Positions 1 through 6,625 of a stretch of 13,215 nucleotides of DNA are shown here, in pieces; the stretch's first letter is position 1, and each line of letters starts with the position of its first letter. This stretch comes from DATACZ01 sp036258795 (GTDB taxonomy: Bacteria > Actinomycetota > CADDZG01 > JAHWKV01), in the NCBI GenBank assembly GCA_036258795.1, contig DATACZ010000042.1, positions 1 through 13,215 on the forward strand, read 5' to 3'. Both the position numbers and the translations under genes were made by a program. The notes under the pieces were generated by a model that saw only the letters and a program-made list of their open reading frames with translations, made no database searches and had not been told where the DNA came from.

Positions 1-819
1 CCCATCACAATCTCAGCCCCTAACGGCCGGGTCACAGTCGAACGGCGCCCCACCAGAGTCGTATCGCTGTCGCCCACGGCGACGGAGATACTCTTCGCCA
101 TCGGAGCAGGATCGCAGGTAGTTGCGGTGGATGAGAATTCGAACCACCCGGCAAACGCGCCCGGGACAAAGCTGTCCGGCTTGAATACCAACATCGAGGC
201 TCTGGCCACCTATGACCCCGACCTCGTTGTTTACTCGAGCACCTCGGCAGACTTGGACCCGTCACTCAAAGCCATACGTGTCCCTGGGATACTGCAGCCG
301 GCCGCCCGCAGCCTGAACGACACCTATAGGCAGATCGACCAGCTCGGCGTTGCCACCGGTCATCGCGAACGAGCTAGGGAAGTCGTAAACAAGATGAAGT
401 CTGAGATCACCAGGATCGTCGAGTCACGGCCCCGCTTCAGCCGGCATCTGACCTACTACCATGAGATCGACGAGACCCACTTCACCGCCACATCGGATAC
501 CTTCATCGGCCAGATCTACGGGCTACTTGGACTCATCAACATCGCCGACGAAGCAGACAAGGATGGCAGCGGCTACCCTCAGCTCTCGGCTGAGTACATC
601 ATCAAGGCCAACCCGGATCTCATCTTCCTGGCAAACACGAAGTGTTGCGGGCAGTCGGCTAGAACCGTTGCAGCTCGCCCCGGCTGGCATCAAATCCGGG
701 CCGTCAAGGGCGGAGGGACGATCGCTCTCGACGACGATATCGCGTCCCGGTGGGGCCCTCGCTCGGTAGATTTCCTCCGTTCGGCGGCGGATGCGCTCAA
801 GTCTTACCGGCCCGTCTAG
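1..819 (+). CDS. Substrate-binding protein of a metal-chelate ABC importer (5' partial)
   Basis: This is the extracytoplasmic binding protein of an iron-siderophore/cobalamin/haem-type importer; it captures the ligand and delivers it to the permease encoded next. The frame is open from base 1, so the start and any signal peptide lie upstream of the window. The visible part opens with a beta strand and turn typical of the BtuF/FhuD/FecB family (RVVSLSPTATEILFAIGAG, then VVAVDE), followed by the family's 'xxPDLVV' element (YDPDLVVYSS). A second lobe carries YYHEIDETHFTA and an ANPDLIFLAN element and ends with a segment around WHQIRAVKGGG. About 272 residues are visible, close to a full mature domain. 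The stop precedes the permease start by 50 nt (or 2 nt if the alternative GTG is used). The family is clear. The ligand cannot be read: corrinoid, siderophore and haem are all possible. Confidence 0.88.
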   Translation, partial: PITISAPNGRVTVERRPTRVVSLSPTATEILFAIGAGSQVVAVDENSNHPANAPGTKLSGLNTNIEALATYDPDLVVYSSTSADLDPSLKAIRVPGILQPAARSLNDTYRQIDQLGVATGHRERAREVVNKMKSEITRIVESRPRFSRHLTYYHEIDETHFTATSDTFIGQIYGLLGLINIADEADKDGSGYPQLSAEYIIKANPDLIFLANTKCCGQSARTVAARPGWHQIRAVKGGGTIALDDDIASRWGPRSVDFLRSAADALKSYRPV

Positions 820-869
820 ACGTGATCTCCCTCAGGCACGGTTCACGGCAAGCGGCGCCGGGCATTCCC

Positions 870-1901
870 ATGGCTCCAACCATTCTCAGCGCCCCGGTGA
901 TGTTGGTGGCGTTGGCCTGCTTGTGTGGGGCGGTCATTGCCGGCGCGGTCACCGGTCCGGTTCAGCTGCACGCCGGACAGGTAGTCAGGGAGCTAGCCGG
1001 CCATGTGCCATTTCTCGACATCACCTCAGATCTTTCCGAGAGGGATGCCGCGATCCTGTGGCAGCTGCGAATGCCGCGCATTGTGCTGGGTGCGCTGGTG
1101 GGTGCGATGTTGTCGGCCTCCGGTGCCGCATACCAGGGAGTGTTTCGGAATCCCCTGGCCGATCCGTACCTGCTGGGGGCAGCTTCGGGGGCGGCCCTTG
1201 GGGCTACTCTGGCGATAACCTACGGCGGCCAGGGCTCCACGGACCCGATACAGGTGCCCTTGGCCGCCTTCGCCGGAGCCCTTCTAGGTGTGGGAATGGC
1301 CTACGTGCTCGGCCGCTCGGCCCGTACGGGGTCGCGCATCGGTTCGCTGATCCTGGCCGGTGTCGCCGTCGCATCCTTCCTCACTGCCGTTCAAACCTAC
1401 CTGTCTCAGCGGGACGACGAGACTTTCAGGCAGGTGTACCGATGGATCCTTGGACGCCTTGCGACGTCCGGATGGCGCGAGGTGCTTCTCATCCTTCCCT
1501 ACGTCGCAGTCAGCTCAGTCGCCCTGATCCTTCATCGCCGGCTGCTCGATGTGGTCAGCGTCGGGGATGAGGAGAGCCAGAGCCTGGGAGTGCCCACTGC
1601 CCGGGTGAGGCTTGTGGTCGTCGCGGCAGCATCCTTGGGCACGGCGGCCGCAGTTGCGGTCAGTGGCCTGATCGGCTTCGTTGGCATCATCGTGCCCCAT
1701 ACCGTCCGGCTGATAGTGGGATCGAGCTACCGGCTGGTTCTTCCTCTAAGTCTCGTCTTCGGGGGAGCCTTCCTGGTGCTTGCCGACCTGCTGGCGCGTA
1801 CTGTCATTGCGCCCGCTGAGCTGCCCATCGGAGTCGTCACGGCGTTTTTCGGGGCCCCATTCTTCGCCGTCGTCCTCAAGACGGGGAAGGGAGCCGCTTG
1901 A
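870..1901 (+). CDS. FecCD/BtuC-family ABC transporter permease
   Basis: This is the membrane-spanning subunit of the importer. The 343-residue product is strongly hydrophobic with about ten potential helices, as expected for the family (about 330-350 residues). Two family hallmarks are present: RNPLADPYLLGAASGAALGA near the first third, and the C-terminal GLIGFVGIIVPHTVRLIVG segment, which includes the loop that contacts the ATPase, followed by ADLLARTVIAPAELPIGVVTA. I chose the ATG at 870 because it places a short N-terminus directly before the first helix and gives the usual length. An in-frame GTG at 822, 2 nt after the preceding stop, would add 16 basic residues and is a fair alternative; neither has a clear ribosome binding site. 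The reading frame opens as far up as 750, but that would overlap the binding-protein gene. The stop overlaps the ATPase start (TTGA). Confidence 0.92.
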   Translation: MAPTILSAPVMLVALACLCGAVIAGAVTGPVQLHAGQVVRELAGHVPFLDITSDLSERDAAILWQLRMPRIVLGALVGAMLSASGAAYQGVFRNPLADPYLLGAASGAALGATLAITYGGQGSTDPIQVPLAAFAGALLGVGMAYVLGRSARTGSRIGSLILAGVAVASFLTAVQTYLSQRDDETFRQVYRWILGRLATSGWREVLLILPYVAVSSVALILHRRLLDVVSVGDEESQSLGVPTARVRLVVVAAASLGTAAAVAVSGLIGFVGIIVPHTVRLIVGSSYRLVLPLSLVFGGAFLVLADLLARTVIAPAELPIGVVTAFFGAPFFAVVLKTGKGAA

Positions 1902-2746
1902 TCTGCCTCCGGGACCTATCGGTGGATGTTGAGGGAAGGCCCATCCTGCGCGGGATAACCCTCATGGTGGAAGCGGGATCCTGGACCTCCCTGATCGGCC
2001 CCAACGGGGCGGGGAAGACCACGCTGCTTCGGGCCGTGGCCGGGATGGTGCCGTTTACCGGAGGGGTCCGGGTTGGCGGAGTGAAACCCAAGGCCCTGAC
2101 GCGTAGGAAGCTGGCAAGGATCCTGGCCTACGTCCCACAGAATCCGGTCTTCCCCTCGGAAATGTCCGTCAAGGACTATGTCTTGCTCGGGCGGACGCCA
2201 TATATCGCCTATCTCGGTACCGAAAGTCCACGGGATCTGCTCGTCGTGGCTGGAGTCCTCGAGCAGGTAGGCCTCGAACGACACGCCCGGCGCCGTCTCG
2301 ACTCACTTTCCGGCGGTGAGCTGCAGCGAGCCATCCTGGCGCGTGCCCTGGCACAGCAGGCGCGGGTCATCCTGCTGGACGAGCCCACTCGTGGAATGGA
2401 CATAGGGCATCAGCAGCAGGTGTTGGAGCTGGTCGACTCCCTTAGAGCGGACCAGGGGATCACCGTGCTCTCCGCGATCCACGACCTCACCCTGGCCGGG
2501 CAATTCTCTAATCGCCTGCTGCTGCTCGATGGAGGACGAGCTTGCGCCGCCGGCTCTCCCCGCGAGGTGCTGACCGAGGAGTTGGTACTGGAGCACTACC
2601 GTGCCCCCGTGAAGATAGTGGAAGATCCGCTGGGTGGGATCGCGGTAATTCCTCTCCGCGGCGGTGGTCAGGCCCTCGAGGGGCAAGAGCTGGGTGGCCG
2701 CTTCGAACCGCATCCCGTTTCGCGCGTCCACGGGATTGAACCTTGA
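1898..2746 (+). CDS. ABC transporter ATP-binding protein, FepC/BtuD type
   Basis: This is the cytoplasmic ATPase that drives the importer, 282 residues. In order it has Walker A (GPNGAGKTT), the Q-loop (AYVPQ), the ABC signature (LSGGELQRAILARAL), Walker B (VILLDEPT) and the switch histidine (AIHDLTLAG). After the ATPase core comes a tail (HYRAPVKIVEDPLGGIAVIP) of the kind seen in cobalamin/siderophore ATPases. The start is a TTG overlapping the permease stop by 4 nt; an AAGGGAG ribosome-binding site at 1887-1893 sits 4 nt upstream, which supports it. The next gene on this strand begins 27 nt after its stop, so the transporter may be co-transcribed with the coenzyme M genes. Residues after about 265 look unconserved. 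Confidence 0.93.
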   Translation: MICLRDLSVDVEGRPILRGITLMVEAGSWTSLIGPNGAGKTTLLRAVAGMVPFTGGVRVGGVKPKALTRRKLARILAYVPQNPVFPSEMSVKDYVLLGRTPYIAYLGTESPRDLLVVAGVLEQVGLERHARRRLDSLSGGELQRAILARALAQQARVILLDEPTRGMDIGHQQQVLELVDSLRADQGITVLSAIHDLTLAGQFSNRLLLLDGGRACAAGSPREVLTEELVLEHYRAPVKIVEDPLGGIAVIPLRGGGQALEGQELGGRFEPHPVSRVHGIEP

Positions 2747-2764
2747 TAAACGTCCATCTAACAT
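2736..2764 (+). promoter_or_regulatory. Possible promoter in front of comA
   Basis: A TTGAAC (2736-2741) and a TAACAT (2759-2764) lie 17 nt apart in an AT-rich patch inside a GC-rich region, each matching the vegetative -35/-10 consensus at 4 of 6 positions. Transcription would start almost at the comA ATG, giving a leaderless message, yet comA also has a good ribosome binding site. It may simply be chance within a longer transporter-comA transcript. Confidence 0.22.
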
Positions 2765-2773
2765 AGGAAATGA

Positions 2774-3565
2774 ATGCTCCCACCCCGCTTCTTGGCGCTT
2801 CCGACCAGGACGCCAAAGCCCCGAGCCGCCGGCCTCACGCATGTGTTGGACAAGGGCATGCCACCAGGCGAGCTGGAGGCATGGGTTGACTCTGCCGGCG
2901 ACTTTGTCGACTTCTGGAAATTCGGGTGGGGCACCGCCTACATAGACCCCACAGTCGAGAAAAAGGTCGCAACGCTCCAGGGCCACGGCATCCGGGCGTG
3001 CCTGGGCGGAACCCTTCTTGAGGTGGCCTGGTACCAGGGGAAGGAGAATGAGTGCTTCGCTTGGGCTGCTGATATTGGCATCGGCTGCATCGAGGTATCC
3101 AATGGGGCGTTGCCGATGCCCGTATCGGAGAAGCGGCGGCTCATAGCGAAGGCGGCCGAGCGGTTCTTGGTCTTCTCCGAGGTCGGGTCGAAGGACCCAT
3201 TAGTCCCCGTCTCCCCGCTGGCGTGGGCCGAGCAAGCGGCCGGCGACCTCAAAACTGGTGCGGCCTGGGTCCTGGGAGAGGGACGAGAGAGCGGAACCGT
3301 GGGGTTGTACGGCTCCGACGGAGAGGTGCGCGAGCAGGTGGTGGAGGCAATTGTCTCCGCCGCCGGGGTTCGCCGTGTTGTGTTCGAGGCCCCTCGTCGC
3401 CACCAGCAGGCTTGGTTTATTCGGCGGTTTGGTCCCGATGTCAACCTGGGCAACGTGGCCCCCGCTGAGGTGCTCGGACTGGAGACTCTGCGCCTGGGCC
3501 TAAGGGCCGACACCGTCAGGCCGGCCGGCACCGAGAGCTCTGCGAGCGTAGCCCTGCCCGAATGA
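2774..3565 (+). CDS. comA: Phosphosulfolactate synthase (ComA family)
   Basis: ComA adds sulfite to phosphoenolpyruvate to give (2R)-phospho-3-sulfolactate, the first step of PEP-dependent coenzyme M biosynthesis. The 263-residue product has the family's TIM-barrel motifs in order: VLDKGMPP (24-31), KFGWGTAYID (49-58), GGTLLEVAW (78-86), IEVSNGALP (106-114), EVGSKD (136-141), EGRESGTVGLYG (169-180), FEAPRRHQQAWFI (204-216), NLGNV (224-228) and LETLRLGLRADT (236-247). The first 20 or so residues and the tail after 248 are not conserved. AGGA at 2765-2768 sits 5 nt before the ATG and supports this start. The stop overlaps the next start (ATGA). Bacterial relatives also occur outside coenzyme M synthesis (for example YitD of Bacillus), so the function rests on the following lyase and PLP genes as well as on the sequence. 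It corresponds to XcbB1 of Xanthobacter. Confidence 0.93.
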   Translation: MLPPRFLALPTRTPKPRAAGLTHVLDKGMPPGELEAWVDSAGDFVDFWKFGWGTAYIDPTVEKKVATLQGHGIRACLGGTLLEVAWYQGKENECFAWAADIGIGCIEVSNGALPMPVSEKRRLIAKAAERFLVFSEVGSKDPLVPVSPLAWAEQAAGDLKTGAAWVLGEGRESGTVGLYGSDGEVREQVVEAIVSAAGVRRVVFEAPRRHQQAWFIRRFGPDVNLGNVAPAEVLGLETLRLGLRADTVRPAGTESSASVALPE

Positions 3566-4458
3566 GAAACCTAATCCCCGGGCGCTACCGGGGCGTGTCC
3601 GTCACGACAGTCGACGTGCCCCTGGAGGCCGAGGTCCTCGCTCAACACTTCGTCGGGCGCGAAGCGTACCGCAGGACCGAGTACATCGTGGTCCGCCGGG
3701 GTCCTCAAACCGCGGTCCTCAAAGTAGCTAAGGCTCCAGGCGACGAACTATTCCTTCCCATCGTTCAGGTGGAGATGCTTGCAGGGCCGGAGGATTGCGC
3801 CTTTGTCGATGCGCCTGACGTGGACACCGGGGTGCCGACCCAGATGGCTCGGGCGGCGGTGGGGCTGGCTCCAGGTGCTTGGTGCGTGGTGGTCCACGGC
3901 TTGTACGAGCACATCAACTTCATCCTCGATCCCACTCCCGTTCCGGTTCGTGTGGTCGAGGTGGCCCCGCCATGGCCTCCCAAGCTCGCAGATCAGGCTG
4001 CCCGCGTGCTTGAGACGGCCGAGAGCTTGCCTCCCGTTGAGCTTAGGCAGGAAGTAACCGACCTGGTCGCTCTGGCGGCGGAGCTACCATCGGAGCAGTA
4101 CCTCTACCCCTGCCGGGGCTCGGGGGCCGCGCCGGAGGGGGCCGAGGTCTCGTACCTCGACGAGAGGCCTCCGCGCCAGGACTGGACGCTGGTGGGCTGC
4201 GATCGCTCCCGGCAGATCCACGAGTGGTTCTACGGCTCACAGCCTCCGTCGATCGAGCTGTGTCCTAGAAAGCTGGCCGAGGTGGCGGAACCGTCGCAAC
4301 CGCCCACCGCCACCTTGACCAAGTGCTGCATGCTCGAGTTCGGGATCGAGCACACGGGGCTCACCGTGACCGTGCCCTGGGGGGCATCCCTGGCCGAGGT
4401 GTATGAAGGCTTGAGGGTTCTGCTGTCGTCTGCTGACCCGGCGTGGGCGCCCGCATAA
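3562..4458 (+). CDS. Conserved-looking protein of unknown function in the CoM operon, cysteine-clustered
   Basis: I do not recognise this 298-residue protein. It appears soluble, with no signal peptide or membrane helix. The N-terminal half is mostly beta-like and contains an invariant-looking VVVHGLYEHINFILDP segment (109-124) with His112, Glu116 and His117. The C-terminal half carries five cysteines: Cys184 (in LYPCRGSG), Cys213 (in VGCDRSRQIHEWFYG), Cys234 (in ELCPRKL) and the adjacent pair Cys255-Cys256 (in TKCCMLEFG). Such spacing could bind a metal or Fe-S centre or supply redox thiols; this is inference. The ATG overlaps the comA stop by 4 nt and its own end overlaps the next gene by 16 nt, so it is probably translated in a coupled way with the pathway enzymes. 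The position suggests a role in coenzyme M synthesis, possibly a late step such as thiol formation, but the sequence gives no direct proof. Confidence 0.85.
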   Translation: MRNLIPGRYRGVSVTTVDVPLEAEVLAQHFVGREAYRRTEYIVVRRGPQTAVLKVAKAPGDELFLPIVQVEMLAGPEDCAFVDAPDVDTGVPTQMARAAVGLAPGAWCVVVHGLYEHINFILDPTPVPVRVVEVAPPWPPKLADQAARVLETAESLPPVELRQEVTDLVALAAELPSEQYLYPCRGSGAAPEGAEVSYLDERPPRQDWTLVGCDRSRQIHEWFYGSQPPSIELCPRKLAEVAEPSQPPTATLTKCCMLEFGIEHTGLTVTVPWGASLAEVYEGLRVLLSSADPAWAPA

Positions 4459-5642
4459 CGGACTCTGCCCTCTATGGGCATCTCTGGGGCACACAAGAGC
4501 TCCGCCTGATCTTCGACGAACCCGCGGTAATCCAGAGCTGGCTGGACATACTCGCAGCTCTGGCCAGGGCCCAGGCTGAGCTAGGCTTGCTCTCTGAAGA
4601 GGCGGCGAATGCCATTGCCGGCCACGCCCAGGTCGAGCTCCTTGATCTCGCCCAGATAGCAGAGAGCACCAGGCGGACCGGCCACTCCACCTTGGGGTTG
4701 ATCCGAGGGCTCCAGGAGATCCTTCCGCCCGAGGCCCGGGAGTGGATCTACTACGGCGCAACCGTGCAGGACGTCACCGACACCTGGACGGCCCTAACGG
4801 TTAAGCAAGTAGGAGCCATTGCTTGGCGGGATCTGCGCCGGATCGAGGCCGTGCTCCTCGACCTATCTGAACTGCACCGCGACACGCCGATGGCCGGCCG
4901 GACCCACGGGCAACCCGGCGCCGCCATCACCTTCGGGTACAAGGCGGCCGGTTGGGCGGACGAGATCCGCCGCCACTTGCACCGCCTGCGGGAGGGAAGC
5001 GCCCGCTGGCTGGTGGGCCAGCTCGGGGGTGCGGTGGGGACCCTAGCCTTCTTCGGGGACAGAGGATTAGCTCTGCGGCAACGCTTCTGCGCCCTGCTGG
5101 GGCTCGGAGATCCTGGTATTTCCTGGCTCTCCTCCAGAGACCGCTTGGAGGAGTTCGTCCACCTTCTTGCTTCGACCGCCTCTACTATGGCGAGGATCGG
5201 GAATGAGATCCTCCAGCTTCAGCGTCCCGAGATCGGCGAGCTCAGGGAGCCGGCCGGACCGGACGCGGTGAGCAGCATCACCATGTCTCACAAGCGCAAC
5301 CCAGAGGTTTCAGAGCACCTGGTCACCCTGGCCCGTCTCATCAGGGCCTCGGCGGGGGTGGTCCTGGACGGGACAGTGCAAGAGCACGAGCGGGACGGCC
5401 GCTCGTGGAAGGCGGAGTGGGTAGCCTTCCCTGAGGTTTGCCTGCTGACGGGAACGGCGCTGTCGTACGCTCACCGAGTCCTCACGGGGCTGGAGGTGGA
5501 CGAGGCTTCCATGCGCCGCAACCTGATGGGATGGTTGCCCTCCGTCGGCAGCCTCGACCCCGGGGACGCGCCAAGGATGGTCGACTATGTCGTTGAACGG
5601 GGGCGGCGGGAGCGAGCGCAGGAGGCGGAGGTATGGCCGTGA
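4443..5642 (+). CDS. Aspartase/fumarase-superfamily lyase 1 (adenylosuccinate-lyase-like), probable CoM pathway
   Basis: These enzymes catalyse reversible beta-elimination; a relative in bacterial coenzyme M synthesis (XcbC1) removes phosphate from phosphosulfolactate to give sulfoacrylate. Visible superfamily regions are TGHSTLGLIRGL (79-90, with His81), GATVQDVTDT (105-114), GRTHGQP (152-158, with His155) and the signature loop SSITMSHKRNPEVSEHL (277-293). In the loop the aligned catalytic serine is Ser278; Lys284, Asn286 and the relay Glu291 are kept, but the usual S-S-x-M-P reads S-I-T-M-S. At 399 residues it is shorter than the usual 430-450, with a reduced C-terminal domain. The start is a GTG 16 nt inside the preceding gene, without a clear ribosome binding site; the reading frame offers no earlier ATG. 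The end overlaps the next gene by 10 nt. Purine synthesis (purB) is unlikely given the neighbours. Which of XcbC1 and XcbD1 it matches cannot be settled by eye. Confidence 0.88.
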   Translation: MGARITDSALYGHLWGTQELRLIFDEPAVIQSWLDILAALARAQAELGLLSEEAANAIAGHAQVELLDLAQIAESTRRTGHSTLGLIRGLQEILPPEAREWIYYGATVQDVTDTWTALTVKQVGAIAWRDLRRIEAVLLDLSELHRDTPMAGRTHGQPGAAITFGYKAAGWADEIRRHLHRLREGSARWLVGQLGGAVGTLAFFGDRGLALRQRFCALLGLGDPGISWLSSRDRLEEFVHLLASTASTMARIGNEILQLQRPEIGELREPAGPDAVSSITMSHKRNPEVSEHLVTLARLIRASAGVVLDGTVQEHERDGRSWKAEWVAFPEVCLLTGTALSYAHRVLTGLEVDEASMRRNLMGWLPSVGSLDPGDAPRMVDYVVERGRRERAQEAEVWP

Positions 5643-6625
5643 CTCTCCCGGCTCGCTTTCCCCTCGCCGTCCTCCCAACCCCCCTAGTGCGAGCCCGGCA
5701 CCTGGAGCGTGCGCTGGCGTCCCCTCCGATCTACGTAAAGCGGGACGACCTGGCGGGGTTCGGCTTTGCGGGCAACAAGGCACGCAAGCTCGAATACATC
5801 ATCTCCGACGCCCTGGACCGAGGCGCGAAGGTCATGGTGACCGGAGGGGGGCCGTCCTCCAATCACTGCGCCAGTACGGCAGCCGCGGCTCGAGTCGCCG
5901 GTCTGGGTTGCCTGCTCATCCTTTACGGCGTCGAGCGCGGCGGCGATCATCCCAGCCTGTCCCTGGCCCGCTCGTTTGGAGCGGAGGTGCGCTTTACAAA
6001 CAACCCCAATCGGAGCTCGGTGGATGAGGCGATCGAGGAGGTGGTGGCCGAGCTCGAGGACCAGGGTCAGCAACCTTACGCCGTCCCTCGTGGGGGAGCA
6101 ACGGTGCTGGGCGCAGCGGGCTGCGCGCTCGCCGCGGAGGAGCTCTGTGGCCAGCTGGACCTCGTGGATGCCAAGCCGGCGACCGTCATACTCCCCACCG
6201 GCTCGTGTGGGACGCAGGCCGGGTTCGTGGCGGCAACAGCAGCTTATGGTGACGGCTTGAGAGTGATAGGCGCCTCGGTGAGCCGGCCGGTCGAGGAGTG
6301 CCGCCGGCGAGTTCTCCAACTGGCGCGAGGTTGCGCCTCCCTCCTGGAGATGACCATACCTGATGAGCGCCGGGTGCACTTGATCGATGCCCGCGGCCCG
6401 GGATTCGGACTGCCCTCCTCCGAGGGAGTCCGCGCGGCCCGGCTGGCGGCCTACACCGAGGGGCTGTTACTCGATTCGACCTACACCGCCAAGGCATTTG
6501 CCGTCCTGCTCGATCTGGTCGCCTCGGGGAAGTACGGGACGACGGTGTTCTTCCACAGCGGGGGACTTCCCGCAGCGCTCTGGGACGACCAGAGGACCCG
6601 CCGACCGGAGCCAAGCCTTGCGTGA
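5633..6625 (+). CDS. PLP-dependent enzyme of the D-cysteine desulfhydrase/ACC deaminase family, XcbE1-like
   Basis: This 330-residue fold-II PLP enzyme belongs to the family of D-cysteine desulfhydrase, ACC deaminase and L-cysteate sulfo-lyase. Motifs are YVKRDDLAGF (34-43), FAGNKARKLEY (45-55) with Lys49 as the expected Schiff-base lysine, SSNHCASTAAAA (75-86), the phosphate-binding TGSCGTQAGF, DSTYTAKAF and FFHSGGLPAAL near the C-terminus. The C-A-S after SNH differs from the T/V-R-Q usual in D-cysteine desulfhydrases, so the substrate pocket is likely changed. A GGAGG at 5621-5625, 7 nt ahead, supports the ATG. The gene overlaps its neighbours by 10 nt and 8 nt, so it is clearly part of the operon. 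In Xanthobacter the matching protein (XcbE1) is assigned to the late part of coenzyme M synthesis, acting on a cysteate-like intermediate; the exact reaction is inferred. A degradative cysteate lyase is the main alternative. Confidence 0.9.
   Translation: MAVTLPARFPLAVLPTPLVRARHLERALASPPIYVKRDDLAGFGFAGNKARKLEYIISDALDRGAKVMVTGGGPSSNHCASTAAAARVAGLGCLLILYGVERGGDHPSLSLARSFGAEVRFTNNPNRSSVDEAIEEVVAELEDQGQQPYAVPRGGATVLGAAGCALAAEELCGQLDLVDAKPATVILPTGSCGTQAGFVAATAAYGDGLRVIGASVSRPVEECRRRVLQLARGCASLLEMTIPDERRVHLIDARGPGFGLPSSEGVRAARLAAYTEGLLLDSTYTAKAFAVLLDLVASGKYGTTVFFHSGGLPAALWDDQRTRRPEPSLA

Noticed and set aside
2303..2986. 227-codon minus-strand open frame across the ATPase-comA junction
   Set aside because: It runs opposite the ABC signature and the comA N-terminus and would abolish the comA promoter/RBS region; no family features.
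5480..5642. Frameshift as the cause of the short C-terminus of lyase 1
   Set aside because: I read the other forward frames over this stretch and found no continuation of the family's C-terminal domain; the stop overlaps the next start in the same way as other junctions in the operon.
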